Shown: positions 16,635-25,606, numbered from the stretch's first letter. The stretch is DNA of 64,000 bases from Anaerolineales bacterium (GCA_020634935.1 JACKAT010000021.1:1-64000); one strand, 5' to 3'. The notes: generated by a model from the sequence alone, not told the origin. A program made the numbers and translations.

Positions 16635-18424
16635 CTGACCGTGTCCTTGACGTTATGATAAGGAATTTCCACTTTGACGGCTGTGCCTTTACCCCGCGCT
16701 GACTCAAGGACACAATGGCCGCCCACTAATTCGGCCCGTTCATTCATGTTGATCAGCCCCAAACTGGTCCGCTGATCATAGGTCGAAGTGGTGGCATCGA
16801 CATCGAACCCAACTCCGTTGTCTCGAATTTCCACCATCAGCGAGTCTTCCCGGCCAATGACGCTAATTTTTATTTCCGAGGCTTCAGCGTGTTTCTTGGC
16901 ATTGCCTACCGCTTCTTCAACAATGGCAAACACCACCCCTTCGGCCTCTTTATTGAGCTGGCCGTTGTAGTTGCGTTCCAAGATATTGACTCTGAAGTCT
17001 TCAGTTTCATTCAAGCGATTAGCATATTGTTCGAGGGCCGGAATAAGCCCCTGCGTTTCGAGAATGACCGGGCGCATAGCAAAGAGCATCGTTCTAATCT
17101 CTTTGGTGGTGCTTTGAGCGATATCTTCAACTTTGATCAGTTCGTCATAAGCTTTGTCCAGATCGTTATTCTGCACCACCATTTTGATAAAATTCAAGCG
17201 CATAGCAATGGCGGCAATCGACTGGGTTGGCCCGTCGTGCAGATCACGGGCCAACTTGCGGCGGGCTTCGGCTTCTTTTTCCAGAATTTTCTGCTGCTCA
17301 AACCGTACATCTTCAAATAGTTGGGCATTTTGCAAAGCAATAATCGATTGGCTGCAGAAAGTGGTTAGTAATTCTTTGTGTTCCTCGGTATACCGTTTGG
17401 GGTGGGTACTACAGAATAAAATAACGCCATAGGTATTGTAACCGGCCCGCAGCGGGGCGCAGATAGCCGATCGGCACCGAGGCGAGAAATAGGTTAGCGA
17501 CTTTTCGTTTTGGGCGGAATTGGTAATCGTCGTCTCAGCCGTCTCTAGGGTCCGGCTAATCAACCCGCCTTCCGCACTAATTTTCCGTCCCTGCAAATTA
17601 CGGGCGATATTTCTACCCGCAGCCACGGTTAATCGACCATCTTCCCCTTCAAACAGCAGGACAACCCCCACGGTTGACTCATCATCACCGGCGGCGGCAG
17701 AGATGGCCTCATAAGCCGAGTCGATAGCGGTTCGCAGCACTTTCCGGTAATCCAGCGTCGAACTTAAAGTTACGGCCAAATCAGAGATAATTTTACTACG
17801 TTTATTAGCGACTCGTAGTTGTTCAAGTTCTCGGGCGTCGTCTTCTTGGGCGACCTTAACCCGCTGATCAACAAACAAGCCTGGCAGGATGCCGACAAAA
17901 AGTAAGGTCAACCCATTCATGCCAAAATTGAGTAGTACCGGCAGCAGGTCGATCCGATTAACAACTTCATCGTTTCGATAAAGAGTAAAAATCGGAGCGG
18001 CATAGACGATGATCAGGGGAATAGCAGCCACCAGACCGGCTTCAACATTCCAGCGCAGGCTGGCGATCAAGACCGGAAAAACGGCCAGGGGCAGTAAGAA
18101 CTCAACATAATTGCTCAACAAAATCAACAGGGCAATGGCAAAACCCACATCAATGACAACCGACACCACCGCCAGCCAATTGGGGAAAAAACCGGCCCAC
18201 AGCAGACCGGCATAGAGTAAATTGAGAATGACCCCAACCCCCAGAATCGTTAATAACTGGGTGTTGACCGTCACCCCTTCACTAAGATAGCTGCCGCCAA
18301 AAATGACCAGAGCGGCCAAAATGTACCATAACCATCTTAAATTAGAAACTAACCAATCCAGCTTGAACCGGCTAGGTAGGGTATTATCTTGCTCAGTGAC
18401 GTTTTGCTCGTTTACCATGACCAA
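16631..18424 (-). CDS. Membrane histidine kinase, NarL/DegS type with GAF domain
   Basis: 597 residues. Five or six membrane helices occupy roughly residues 27-185. A short coiled coil leads into a GAF domain (about 210-370: VLLFEGEDGRLTVAAGR, SAICAPLRAG). A HisKA_3 dimerisation segment follows with the phosphorylated His in KLARDLHDGPTQSI, then an HATPase domain with EEAVGNAKKHAEA (N box) and EIRDNGVGFD (G1). This is the kinase type that pairs with LuxR-output regulators, and one lies divergently at 18567. GGGAG sits eight bases before the TTG at 18424; an ATG at 18418 is the alternative. The signal is unknown. Confidence 0.9.
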   Translation of the reverse strand: MVMVNEQNVTEQDNTLPSRFKLDWLVSNLRWLWYILAALVIFGGSYLSEGVTVNTQLLTILGVGVILNLLYAGLLWAGFFPNWLAVVSVVIDVGFAIALLILLSNYVEFLLPLAVFPVLIASLRWNVEAGLVAAIPLIIVYAAPIFTLYRNDEVVNRIDLLPVLLNFGMNGLTLLFVGILPGLFVDQRVKVAQEDDARELEQLRVANKRSKIISDLAVTLSSTLDYRKVLRTAIDSAYEAISAAAGDDESTVGVVLLFEGEDGRLTVAAGRNIARNLQGRKISAEGGLISRTLETAETTITNSAQNEKSLTYFSPRCRSAICAPLRAGYNTYGVILFCSTHPKRYTEEHKELLTTFCSQSIIALQNAQLFEDVRFEQQKILEKEAEARRKLARDLHDGPTQSIAAIAMRLNFIKMVVQNNDLDKAYDELIKVEDIAQSTTKEIRTMLFAMRPVILETQGLIPALEQYANRLNETEDFRVNILERNYNGQLNKEAEGVVFAIVEEAVGNAKKHAEASEIKISVIGREDSLMVEIRDNGVGFDVDATTSTYDQRTSLGLINMNERAELVGGHCVLESARGKGTAVKVEIPYHNVKDTVS

Positions 18425-18566
18425 TTCTTACGCTCCCACAGAAGCCGGCCAGCTAACTTTGCTCCAACATTACTGGCCACATACAATGATAACATATAAA
18501 TAATCTCCAAGGCAAGAATATTACGCATCAGGTTATGTTTATTCAAATCATGCAGGTGTGACCAAA

Positions 18567-19211
18567 ATGAGCGCCACCACCCCTATTGACGGCCACTTAC
18601 GTCTCTTAATCATTGCTGGTGATCCACTAGCCCGAGCCGGGTTGTTCGCCTTATTAAGTCAGCAATCCGATTTTATCATTGTTGGGCAAGTGGATACGGC
18701 CTCTGATCTATGGAGCCAATTCGATATTTACGCTCCCGATGTTGTTTTGTATGATTTAGGATGGGACCCTGCGCCGGCGTTGGAACGACTCAGGGATGTT
18801 CAGGAGAACGAATTGCCCCTGGTCTTGTTACTCCCCAACGAAGCCATCGTGGCTGATGCCTGGGCTACAGGCGCACGCGGCCTGCTACCCAGAGATGCGG
18901 ATTTAGGCAAATTACAAGCGGCTCTGCTAGCCGCTGCTCAAGGATTAGTTACCATCGATTCAGAATTTACCTCGTCTTTGTTGCCGACCCCAACGCCACT
19001 GAGTCAAATGGCCGAAGCGCTAACGCCCAGAGAATTGGAGGTTTTACAACATCTGGCCCAAGGGCTACCAAACAAGGCCATTGCACGCCGCCTGGATATC
19101 AGCGAGCATACGATAAAATTCCACGTTAACGCCATAATGAGCAAACTTGGCGCTCAAAGCCGGACTGAGGCCGTAGTCCGAGCCACCCAATTGGGTTTGA
19201 TTTTGCTGTAA
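18567..19211 (+). CDS. NarL/FixJ-type response regulator with degenerate receiver
   Basis: 214 residues: receiver domain then a LuxR-type helix-turn-helix (LTPRELEVLQHLAQGLPNKA, then ARRLDISEHTIKFHVNAIMSKL). It is the natural partner of the divergent histidine kinase. The receiver is atypical. The usual acidic pair is reduced to one (LLIIAGDPLARAG), the phospho-Asp is kept (VVLYDLGWD), but the conserved Lys near the end is replaced (GLLPRDADL). It may therefore be phosphorylated poorly or act without phosphorylation. The ATG at 18567 has AGG ten bases upstream; the GTG at 18558 is too close to it. Confidence 0.88.
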   Translation: MSATTPIDGHLRLLIIAGDPLARAGLFALLSQQSDFIIVGQVDTASDLWSQFDIYAPDVVLYDLGWDPAPALERLRDVQENELPLVLLLPNEAIVADAWATGARGLLPRDADLGKLQAALLAAAQGLVTIDSEFTSSLLPTPTPLSQMAEALTPRELEVLQHLAQGLPNKAIARRLDISEHTIKFHVNAIMSKLGAQSRTEAVVRATQLGLILL

Positions 19212-19342
19212 CCCTCGCCAAACTGGGAGATCTCACCTACCCATTTTTCCAGGTAGCGCCTAATCAAATCACTGATGTATCCCCTTTACCAATTTGATAC
19301 AATACCATCAAATTCCCAATCATCAAATATAGCAAGGAGAAT

Positions 19343-20248
19343 ATGGTGAGTACCATACTGCAAAATTTATCTAATGATTTAGCCGGGATCGTCAAAAGCG
19401 CCGAACCGAGTCTGGTTCGAGTTGAAGCCCGGCGCCGCTTGCCAGCCACGGGTATGGTCTGGTCGGCTGACGGTGTGATTGTAACTGCCCATCATGTGGT
19501 TGAGCGCGAAGATAACTTGAAAATTGGCCTGGCCGATGGGCAAACCGTCTCCGCTACCCTGGTTGGCCGAGACCCCACCACCGATCTGGCCGTTTTACGC
19601 AGCGAGGCCAAAGATTTAACCCCACCGGCCTGGGCCGCGTTTGATGCCCAGGGGCCGCAGGTGGGCCATCTGGTGCTGGCGCTGGGCCGGCCCGGTCAAT
19701 CAGCCCAGGCGACCCTGGGCATTATCAGCGCTCTGGGCGACCAATGGCGCACGCCCGGCGGCAGCCAACTCGACCACTATGTGCAGACTGATGTCGTAAT
19801 GTATCCCGGTTTTTCCGGCGGACCGCTGGTCAACGCGGCCGGAGAAATTATCGGGCTGAACACCTCGGCGCTGCTGCGGGGCATTAGCTTAACTATACCC
19901 AACCCTAATATCCGCCAGGTGGTCGAGACGTTGCTGGCCCACGGCCAGATCAAGCGCGGTTATCTCGGCATCAGCACCCAACCAGTTCGACTGCCTGAAG
20001 CCCTACGCCAACAATTAAATCAGGAAACGGGCCTCCTGTTGGCCGGCGTCGAACCGGGCAGTCCTGCCGAGAAAGGCGGCCTACTGTTGGGCGATACTAT
20101 TGTTGCCGTTGAAAATGAGCCGATCCGCCAGCACGATGATCTGTTAGCCGCTCTCAGTGGCGACCGCGTCGGCCAGACCGTCTCGATCCAGGTGGTACGC
20201 GGCGGTCAGTTGCAAAACCTGGCCGTTACGGTCGGCGAACGCAGCTAA
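19343..20248 (+). CDS. HtrA/DegP-like serine protease with one PDZ domain
   Basis: 301 residues. The trypsin-fold catalytic triad is H51 (TAHHVV), D81 (DPTTDLAVL) and S158 (PGFSGGPLV), and one PDZ domain spans about 205-298 (GVEPGSPAEKGGLLLGDTIV). Members of this S1C family normally carry a signal peptide or membrane anchor. This one begins MVSTILQNLSNDLAGIVKSA with no hydrophobic segment, so it is probably cytosolic (inference). The start has AAGGAG seven bases upstream. A shorter, PDZ-less relative follows 144 bp downstream on the same strand with the same N-terminal layout, which suggests tandem duplication with loss of the PDZ domain. Confidence 0.88.
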   Translation: MVSTILQNLSNDLAGIVKSAEPSLVRVEARRRLPATGMVWSADGVIVTAHHVVEREDNLKIGLADGQTVSATLVGRDPTTDLAVLRSEAKDLTPPAWAAFDAQGPQVGHLVLALGRPGQSAQATLGIISALGDQWRTPGGSQLDHYVQTDVVMYPGFSGGPLVNAAGEIIGLNTSALLRGISLTIPNPNIRQVVETLLAHGQIKRGYLGISTQPVRLPEALRQQLNQETGLLLAGVEPGSPAEKGGLLLGDTIVAVENEPIRQHDDLLAALSGDRVGQTVSIQVVRGGQLQNLAVTVGERS

Positions 20249-20295
20249 CGCCGATATTAAATACCATTCACGATACTCAACTGGGAGACGAGGAA

Positions 20296-20335
20296 ATAAG
20301 GCGATTAAGAGATTGCTAATGGCCAATCGCCTTAT
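20296..20335. terminator. Hairpin between the two protease genes
   Basis: ATAAGGCGATT (20296-20306) and AATCGCCTTAT (20325-20335) form an 11-bp stem with an 18-nt loop, about 48 bp after the first protease gene. No T tract follows. It may separate the two messages or be a dispersed repeat. Confidence 0.4.
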
Positions 20336-20392
20336 CTCTCATCTCCCTTCGGCATATTCAAGTTATTGAATTTTCATCTCTAAGGATTTACC

Positions 20393-20974
20393 ATGTCAAA
20401 CTTACTTCAGCAATTAAACGGAGAACTGTCGGCGGTGGTAGATACGGCTCGCCGCAGTTTGGTTAAAGTGGGTAATGGTCGCAATGGAGCCGGGGCGGGC
20501 GTAGTTTGGCAGCCCGGCGGCATTATTCTCACCAACGCCCACGTGGTCCGGCAAGGGTCGATATCAGTCACCTTACCGGATGAGCAAAAATATCCGGCTA
20601 AGATTCTCGCCTACGATGAAGCCCGCGATTTGGCAGCGCTGTCGATTGAAGCGCCGGGTCTTGAACCCCTGGCCGTAGGCGACTCGGCAGCGTTGCAGCC
20701 GGGAGAGTTAGTGCTGGCGTTAGGCCATCCGTGGGGCGTCGCCGGAGCGGTTAGCGCCGGCCCGGTAATCGATGTTGGGCCGGCCCCTGAAATGGCCCGT
20801 CCGGATCGCATTTTCATTCAGGCCGGCTTGCAGCTCCGGCCCGGTCACTCCGGCGGCCCGCTGGTCGATGTTCAGGGTCGGCTGGTGGGTATCAATACCA
20901 TGATTACCGGCCCGGAGGTGGGGTTAGCCATTCCCATAACGGTCGTCAAAGAGTTTTTGATAAAAGTCAATTAG
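20393..20974 (+). CDS. Trypsin-like (S1C) protease without PDZ domain
   Basis: 193 residues: a bare protease domain with intact triad H50 (TNAHVV), D79 (EARDLAAL) and S153 (RPGHSGGPLV). It begins MSNLLQQLNGELSAVVDTAR, matching the upstream protease (LQNLSNDLAGIVKSA) in sequence pattern, and again lacks a signal peptide. Without a PDZ domain it cannot recognise substrates or assemble in the usual HtrA way. It may act on its own or with the upstream protein. It ends with a convergent SPFH gene downstream and a 16-bp inverted repeat between them. Confidence 0.85.
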   Translation: MSNLLQQLNGELSAVVDTARRSLVKVGNGRNGAGAGVVWQPGGIILTNAHVVRQGSISVTLPDEQKYPAKILAYDEARDLAALSIEAPGLEPLAVGDSAALQPGELVLALGHPWGVAGAVSAGPVIDVGPAPEMARPDRIFIQAGLQLRPGHSGGPLVDVQGRLVGINTMITGPEVGLAIPITVVKEFLIKVN

Positions 20975-21012
20975 TAACCATTCAGTAGTCGATCACTTCA
21001 TCAACAGGCAGA

Positions 21013-21108
21013 GGCTAAGGCGGAGGCTCAGAAACGACAAACCCAGCTTAAGCCGCCTTCACATGATAAAATAGGTGCTTTTTCTTAGCCTTAGCCTCCG
21101 CCTTAGCC
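21013..21108. repeat. Inverted repeat between convergent genes
   Basis: GGCTAAGGCGGAGGCT (21013-21028) is the exact reverse complement of 21093-21108, with 64 bp between. The right arm lies in a run of CTTAGCC/CTCCGCC repeats. It fills the gap between the second protease gene and the SPFH gene, which end toward each other. It could act as a two-way terminator or be a small mobile-element remnant. Confidence 0.55.
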
Positions 21109-21143
21109 CTATTTGGGACTAGAAGTCGATTAATTCACGATCC

Positions 21144-22211
21144 TTAGCTATTCATAAATTCGTCAATGGCCGCTTTGCTAATGCGATATTGGCTGCCGAT
21201 CTTCTTGGCTTTGAGCTGGCCGGAGTTGCACAGCTCGACCACATCTTCAACGGCTACGCCCAGATAAGCCGCCGCTTCGGTAACGCCCATAATGTCGGGC
21301 ACAGCGGCCGGTCCGGCGGCAGCGGGCGCACTGCCGGCTGGTTGGGCCGCTTGCTGTTGCTGCTGCATGCCGCCGAACATACCGGCCATCATATTGCCCA
21401 GCCCCATGCCGGCCCCCATCCCCGCGCCCAATCCGACGCCGGTTCCGGCTCCGCCGCCGCCCTGCGAAGAGCGCTCGATGGTTTCCAAGGCTTTGAGCTG
21501 CATGTACATATTCGCATCGAGCAGCCCCATATCTTTTAGCTTTTCGGCCGAGGTTTCCAGCGGGCTTAACCCGCCGATGGTAATGCTTTTCAGCAGCATC
21601 CCCATCGCATCGAACTGATCCTGCGCTTTGATCTTGATGGCCGTGGCCATCTCGTCGAGCATCCCCTGCGCTTTCATCAAGTTGCCGGGATTAACTTCGG
21701 CAAACCAATCGGTTGCCGCCTGAGTGATGGCGTTGACCAGCCGGGTTTTAACATCCCGCAAATCGAGCGCTGCCTGGCCGCCGCCCACAAACGTATCGAC
21801 CACCCGTTTGGCATCTTTAACTTCAAAGCCAAATGTCCCATGCGCCCCGATCAGCAGCCAGCCTAAGCCCTGACCAGGCGTTTGCATCGCAATCGGCTGG
21901 CGAGTGCCCCACCCTTCCTGCGGGAATTCGCGCATGGCCACATAGTAGACCACTGCCGAGAAAATATTTTCGCCCCAAATGGTTTTGCTGACTAGGTTGG
22001 TCAACAAGGGAATGTTAGCCGTGGTCAAAATATGCCGGCCCGGCCCAAATGTATCGAGGGATTTACCATCGCGATAAAAGACGGCGTTTTGGCCCTGGTG
22101 GACAATTAACGCTGCCCCCATTTTGATGCGCCCTTCACCGTTTTCGGGCCAGCGCTGGACAATCCTATCCCGCATCTCACGAGTGAGTTCAATCATTTCG
22201 GAAACTGCCAT
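21144..22211 (-). CDS. SPFH-domain protein fused to a C-terminal excisionase-type helix-turn-helix
   Basis: 355 residues from the ATG at 22211 (AGGAG seven bases upstream; the open frame extends to a TTG at 22229). Residues about 25-260 are an SPFH/virion-core-like domain (IVHQGQNAVFYRDGK, FGPGRHILTTANIPLL, GTFGFEVKDAKRVVDTFVGG). A Gly/Met-rich low-complexity stretch and a Gln/Ala/Pro linker follow. The last 55 residues are an HTH_17 (excisionase/MerR-like) domain: GVTEAAAYLGVAVEDVVELC and GQLKAKKIGSQYRISKAAID. Related SPFH proteins usually end in a zinc ribbon or similar module. A helix-turn-helix here is unusual, and this type of domain may bind DNA or protein. A coiled-coil protein gene lies just upstream on the same strand. 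Confidence 0.85.
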   Translation of the reverse strand: MAVSEMIELTREMRDRIVQRWPENGEGRIKMGAALIVHQGQNAVFYRDGKSLDTFGPGRHILTTANIPLLTNLVSKTIWGENIFSAVVYYVAMREFPQEGWGTRQPIAMQTPGQGLGWLLIGAHGTFGFEVKDAKRVVDTFVGGGQAALDLRDVKTRLVNAITQAATDWFAEVNPGNLMKAQGMLDEMATAIKIKAQDQFDAMGMLLKSITIGGLSPLETSAEKLKDMGLLDANMYMQLKALETIERSSQGGGGAGTGVGLGAGMGAGMGLGNMMAGMFGGMQQQQQAAQPAGSAPAAAGPAAVPDIMGVTEAAAYLGVAVEDVVELCNSGQLKAKKIGSQYRISKAAIDEFMNS

Positions 22212-22307
22212 TGATTCGCTCCTATGCAATTTATTTATTAGAGTTTATGGAGTTTATAGAGTTGTGGAGTTAAGGGCGTTTAATGAGTGGTTCAATCGAA
22301 CCACGCT

Positions 22308-22832
22308 CTACGCCAGCCCTAATAGAACGTCCTTGCGCCGATCAAACAACTCTGAGGTATCGCTCACCGTTTTTATATAACGACGGACCGAGGCCGCTAT
22401 TTTACTGCTGTCACTCTCATCGATGGCGGCCTGAATGCTGTTGACAGCCTCGCCGATTTCATCAACTTTAGTCAACATACGGTCATCAAATTGGTAGAGC
22501 GTTTCCAGTTCCGCCTCTTTGATCTTGACCGAGTCAAAAAGGCCGGCATAGCCCTGAGCGGCTGTTTTAATCTTATCGATCAACGTTTGCAAGCGCATAT
22601 TGCCTTGGCCCATATCATCCAGTTGAGCCAGGCCGGGACCGGTTAACAACTGGCCGGTCACATCTTCAGCCGCACGAAGCTGCTCAGCCAACTGCTTGGC
22701 GATGTGTTCGCGCAGCAGCATATCCGCTTCACGGGCTTCCTCTTTTTGCTTGTACCCTTTATACAGCGGAATTTTGCTGGTAATCCGCTCGAACCAACCT
22801 TTGCCATCGGAGATGGTTTGCCTGATATCCAC
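22308..22832 (-). CDS. Coiled-coil protein upstream of the SPFH gene
   Basis: 174 residues, highly helical and charged. It starts MDIRQTISDGKGWFERITSK with a conserved-looking YKGYKQKEEAREADMLLREH segment, then long amphipathic helices to the end. There is no membrane helix and no motif I can name. Size and helicity recall PspA-like partners of SPFH proteins, but the sequence is not obviously PspA. It is encoded 97 bp upstream of the SPFH gene on the same strand, so the two are probably one operon. AAGGAGAA precedes the ATG. Confidence 0.7.
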   Translation of the reverse strand: MDIRQTISDGKGWFERITSKIPLYKGYKQKEEAREADMLLREHIAKQLAEQLRAAEDVTGQLLTGPGLAQLDDMGQGNMRLQTLIDKIKTAAQGYAGLFDSVKIKEAELETLYQFDDRMLTKVDEIGEAVNSIQAAIDESDSSKIAASVRRYIKTVSDTSELFDRRKDVLLGLA

Positions 22833-22961
22833 TATAGATATTCTCCTTCTATAAGGAATTAAATTACATGTGTGTGATTATAGCCGATTTTAGGCCAAAT
22901 GAAAATGTGTTTCCTGTCACCCCACTAACCCGCCTGCCTTCTCACTTCAGGACAAGAATGA

Positions 22962-23497
22962 GGCGGGCGATTGACATGATGAGACCGTGTTGCGCCCGGT
23001 TGCAACAGCTCCACGTGACGTCGAATCGCTGTTAACGACGCCGGCAACTCCGTTTTAATGTGTTGAGGAGGGGGTGCGCCCGGCTGCAACAGCTCCACGC
23101 GATGTCGAATCGCCGTTAACGACGCCGGTATCGACGTTTTGACGTGTTGGGGAGGGGATGCGCCCGGCTGCAACAGCTCCACGCGACGTCGAATCGTCGT
23201 TAACGACACCGGTATCGACGTTTTGACGTGTTGGGGAGGGGGTGCGCCCGGCTGCAACAGCTCCACGCGATGTCGAATCGCCGTTAACGACACCGGTAAC
23301 TCCGTTTTGACGTGTTGAGACAGTGTTGCCCCAGAATACATGGGGGCAATGCGACGTCGAATCGCCATTAACGACGCGGTTAACTCCGTTTTGACGTGTT
23401 GAGATGCTGTTGCCCTAGAATACATGGGGGCAATGCGACGTCGAATCGCCGTTAACAACACCGGTATCGACGTTTTGACGTGTTGAGACAGTGTTGC
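22962..23497. repeat. 84-bp tandem repeat array (six copies)
   Basis: A motif GA(C/T)GTCGAATCG recurs at 23017, 23101, 23185, 23269, 23353 and 23437, exactly 84 bp apart. Copies 1-4 share a GC-rich centre (GCCCGGCTGCAACAGCTCC). Copies 5-6 carry a different centre (CCAGAATACATGGGGG). Because 84 is a multiple of three, the minus strand stays open from 23461 to 22925 and would encode about six 28-residue repeats of the type AIRHRVELLQPGAPPPQHVK. That frame has only a GTG start inside a repeat, no ribosome-binding site and an upstream in-frame stop, so I treat it as a minisatellite, possibly a decayed repeat protein. No gene is seen from 23498 to 23851. Confidence 0.8.
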
Positions 23498-23851
23498 AGC
23501 CCGGCACGGAGGGTCATCCTGATATCAAAAGGCCAGTAACGTTCAGTGATCAAAGCCACCTCAACCCAACCCCTGCCTGTTTCCAGCAATATTCAGGGCA
23601 TCACTGTTCAAACTGGCTCCCAAAGGGAGCGATACCCTATTTTCATTATAGTTAAGAATTGAGTAAAATTATAGAGGATACAGCTCTTAATCCTAATCAT
23701 CCCAAGACCACTCCCGACAGCTGCACCCAGAGCTAATTTCAAAAGCCGTGAATAACCAGACCGGACCTGAATCAGGAAAATCATCCTGTCACTCCCTACT
23801 CCTTACTCCCTCCCGGCCTGTTTCCCAATAAATCTTACACTGAGGTAACGT

Positions 23852-25579
23852 ATGCGTTTTTCCAGACTCTTTGGTCGTACTTTGCGCGAAGACCCCGCCG
23901 AAGCGGAAATTGTTAGCCACCAACTCTTGCAGCGCGGCGGCTTCATCAAGCCGCTGGCCTCCGGCATCTATACCCAAATGCCGCTGGGCTGGCGGGTATC
24001 GAAAAAGATTATGAACATTTTCCGGCGTGAAATGGATGCCCTGGGCTGCCAGGAGATGGCCATGCCCGTCATCAATCCAGCCGAAATCTGGCAGCAAACC
24101 GGCCGCTGGGACAGTGTCGGGCCGGCGCTGGTCCGCTACCAGGACCGCAACGAGCGCGATATGTGTCTGGCCATGACCCACGAAGAGGCGCTGTCGGACA
24201 TTCTCAAAACCGAACTGGAATCTTACAAACAACTGCCCATTCTGTGCTATCATATGCAAACCAAAGTGCGCGATGAGCCGCGTCCACGCGGCGGGCTGAT
24301 TCGGGTGCGGGAATTCATTATGAAGGACGCCTACTCGGTCCATACGGACCAGGCCGATATCGACCGCTTCTACCCGGATATGGTGCAGGCGTATCGCAAC
24401 ATCTTTGCCAGTTGCAATCTCGATACGGTGGAGGTTGAAGCCGACTCCGGCATGATGGGCGGCAGCGACTCGCACGAGTTTATGGTGCTAAGCCAAAGCG
24501 GCGAGGACACGGTTTTCATCAGCAGCGACGGCGCGTACGCCGCCAACGCCGAGCGAGCCGTTTTCGACAAAGGCACGCCGCCGGCTGAAGAACCGGGCCA
24601 ACTGGAAGAAGTTTACACCCCTAACTGCAAAACCATCGCCGAGGTGGCCAACTTTTTGGGTGTACCCCAAACGCGCACGGTCAAGGCCGTCTTCTACATC
24701 GCCGAAAACGAAACGGAAGACTTTATTTTTGTGGTGATTCGGGGCGACTTGCCGGTTAATGAAGTCAAGCTGAGCAACGCCCTGGGCGGGATCAACTTCC
24801 GGGCCGCCACCGAAGCGGAAATCGAGGCGGTGGGCGCGGTACCCGGCTATGCCTCGCCGATTGGCCTGAACAAAGATTTAGGTGGCGGGCGCAAACTGAT
24901 CATCGTCGCCGACGACTCGGCAGTCAACTTCCCCAACCTGGTCGGCGGGGCCAACAAAGCCGAGTACCACCTCAAGAACACCAACGCCAACCGCGATTAC
25001 CAGCCCGACGTCGTGGCCGATATCGCTCTGGCCCAAGACGGCGACAAATGTCTCGGCAGCGAGGCCATTTTCCAACTGCATCGCGGCATCGAAGTCGGTC
25101 ACTGTTTCAAGCTTGGCACCCGCTATAGCAAACCGGTTGGCTTGAAATATCTCGATGAAAACGGCAAGACGCAGACCCCGATAATGGGTAGCTACGGCAT
25201 CGGGGTGGGCCGGTTGATGGCGGCTGTGGTCGAGCAGCACCATGATGACAACGGTATCATCTGGCCGGAGGCGATTGCCCCATTCGACCTGCATGTGGTC
25301 TCGCTGGCTAAACGGCCGGACGACGAGGTTGGCCAGCAAGGCGAAGCCCTCTACCGGCAGTTGCAACAAGCCGGCTTCGATGTCTTATACGATGATCGCA
25401 AGGAAAGCCCCGGCGTCAAATTCTCCGACGCCGATCTGATCGGCATTCCCTGGCGGATGACCCTTAGCGCCCGCAGTCTAAAAAATGGCGGCGTCGAGGT
25501 AAAACACCGCCGCGATCCGGACGTGGACATTGTTCCGGTAGACCAACTTGTTGACTATTTGAAAAACAAACGGCAATAA
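23852..25579 (+). CDS. proS: Proline--tRNA ligase
   Basis: A 575-residue cytosolic class II aminoacyl-tRNA synthetase that charges tRNA-Pro. It is of the bacterial (ProS type 1) form: an N-terminal catalytic core with motif 1 at GWRVSKKIMNIFRREMDALG, motif 2 at RPRGGLIRVREFIMKDAYS, an insertion resembling the YbaK editing domain (about 245-390: TVKAVFYIAE, VIRGDLPVNEVKL), then motif 3 GSYGIGVGRLMAAVVEQ and the anticodon-binding domain (FDLHVVSLAKRPDDEV to the end). GAGGT precedes the ATG. I looked for a T-box leader upstream and saw none. It is monocistronic. Confidence 0.96.
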   Translation: MRFSRLFGRTLREDPAEAEIVSHQLLQRGGFIKPLASGIYTQMPLGWRVSKKIMNIFRREMDALGCQEMAMPVINPAEIWQQTGRWDSVGPALVRYQDRNERDMCLAMTHEEALSDILKTELESYKQLPILCYHMQTKVRDEPRPRGGLIRVREFIMKDAYSVHTDQADIDRFYPDMVQAYRNIFASCNLDTVEVEADSGMMGGSDSHEFMVLSQSGEDTVFISSDGAYAANAERAVFDKGTPPAEEPGQLEEVYTPNCKTIAEVANFLGVPQTRTVKAVFYIAENETEDFIFVVIRGDLPVNEVKLSNALGGINFRAATEAEIEAVGAVPGYASPIGLNKDLGGGRKLIIVADDSAVNFPNLVGGANKAEYHLKNTNANRDYQPDVVADIALAQDGDKCLGSEAIFQLHRGIEVGHCFKLGTRYSKPVGLKYLDENGKTQTPIMGSYGIGVGRLMAAVVEQHHDDNGIIWPEAIAPFDLHVVSLAKRPDDEVGQQGEALYRQLQQAGFDVLYDDRKESPGVKFSDADLIGIPWRMTLSARSLKNGGVEVKHRRDPDVDIVPVDQLVDYLKNKRQ

Positions 25580-25586
25580 AATGTAA

Positions 25587-25606
25587 CGGAGCGACAAAGC
25601 TGGCTT
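25587..25606. repeat. 20-bp repeat shared with 52674-52693
   Basis: CGGAGCGACAAAGCTGGCTT is an exact inverted copy of 52674-52693, in another intergenic region 27 kb away. It starts 8 bp after the proS stop. The remainder of this 204-bp gap (25607-25783) is low-complexity, with several copies of TCTCTAATCTCC near 25720-25760. Confidence 0.6.

Noticed and set aside
22962..23497. 84-bp array as a CRISPR
   Set aside because: The whole 84-bp unit is conserved; there are no unique spacers between short repeats and no cas genes.
23498..23851. T-box leader for proS
   Set aside because: No specifier-loop or T-box consensus and no terminator-antiterminator pair was found by eye.
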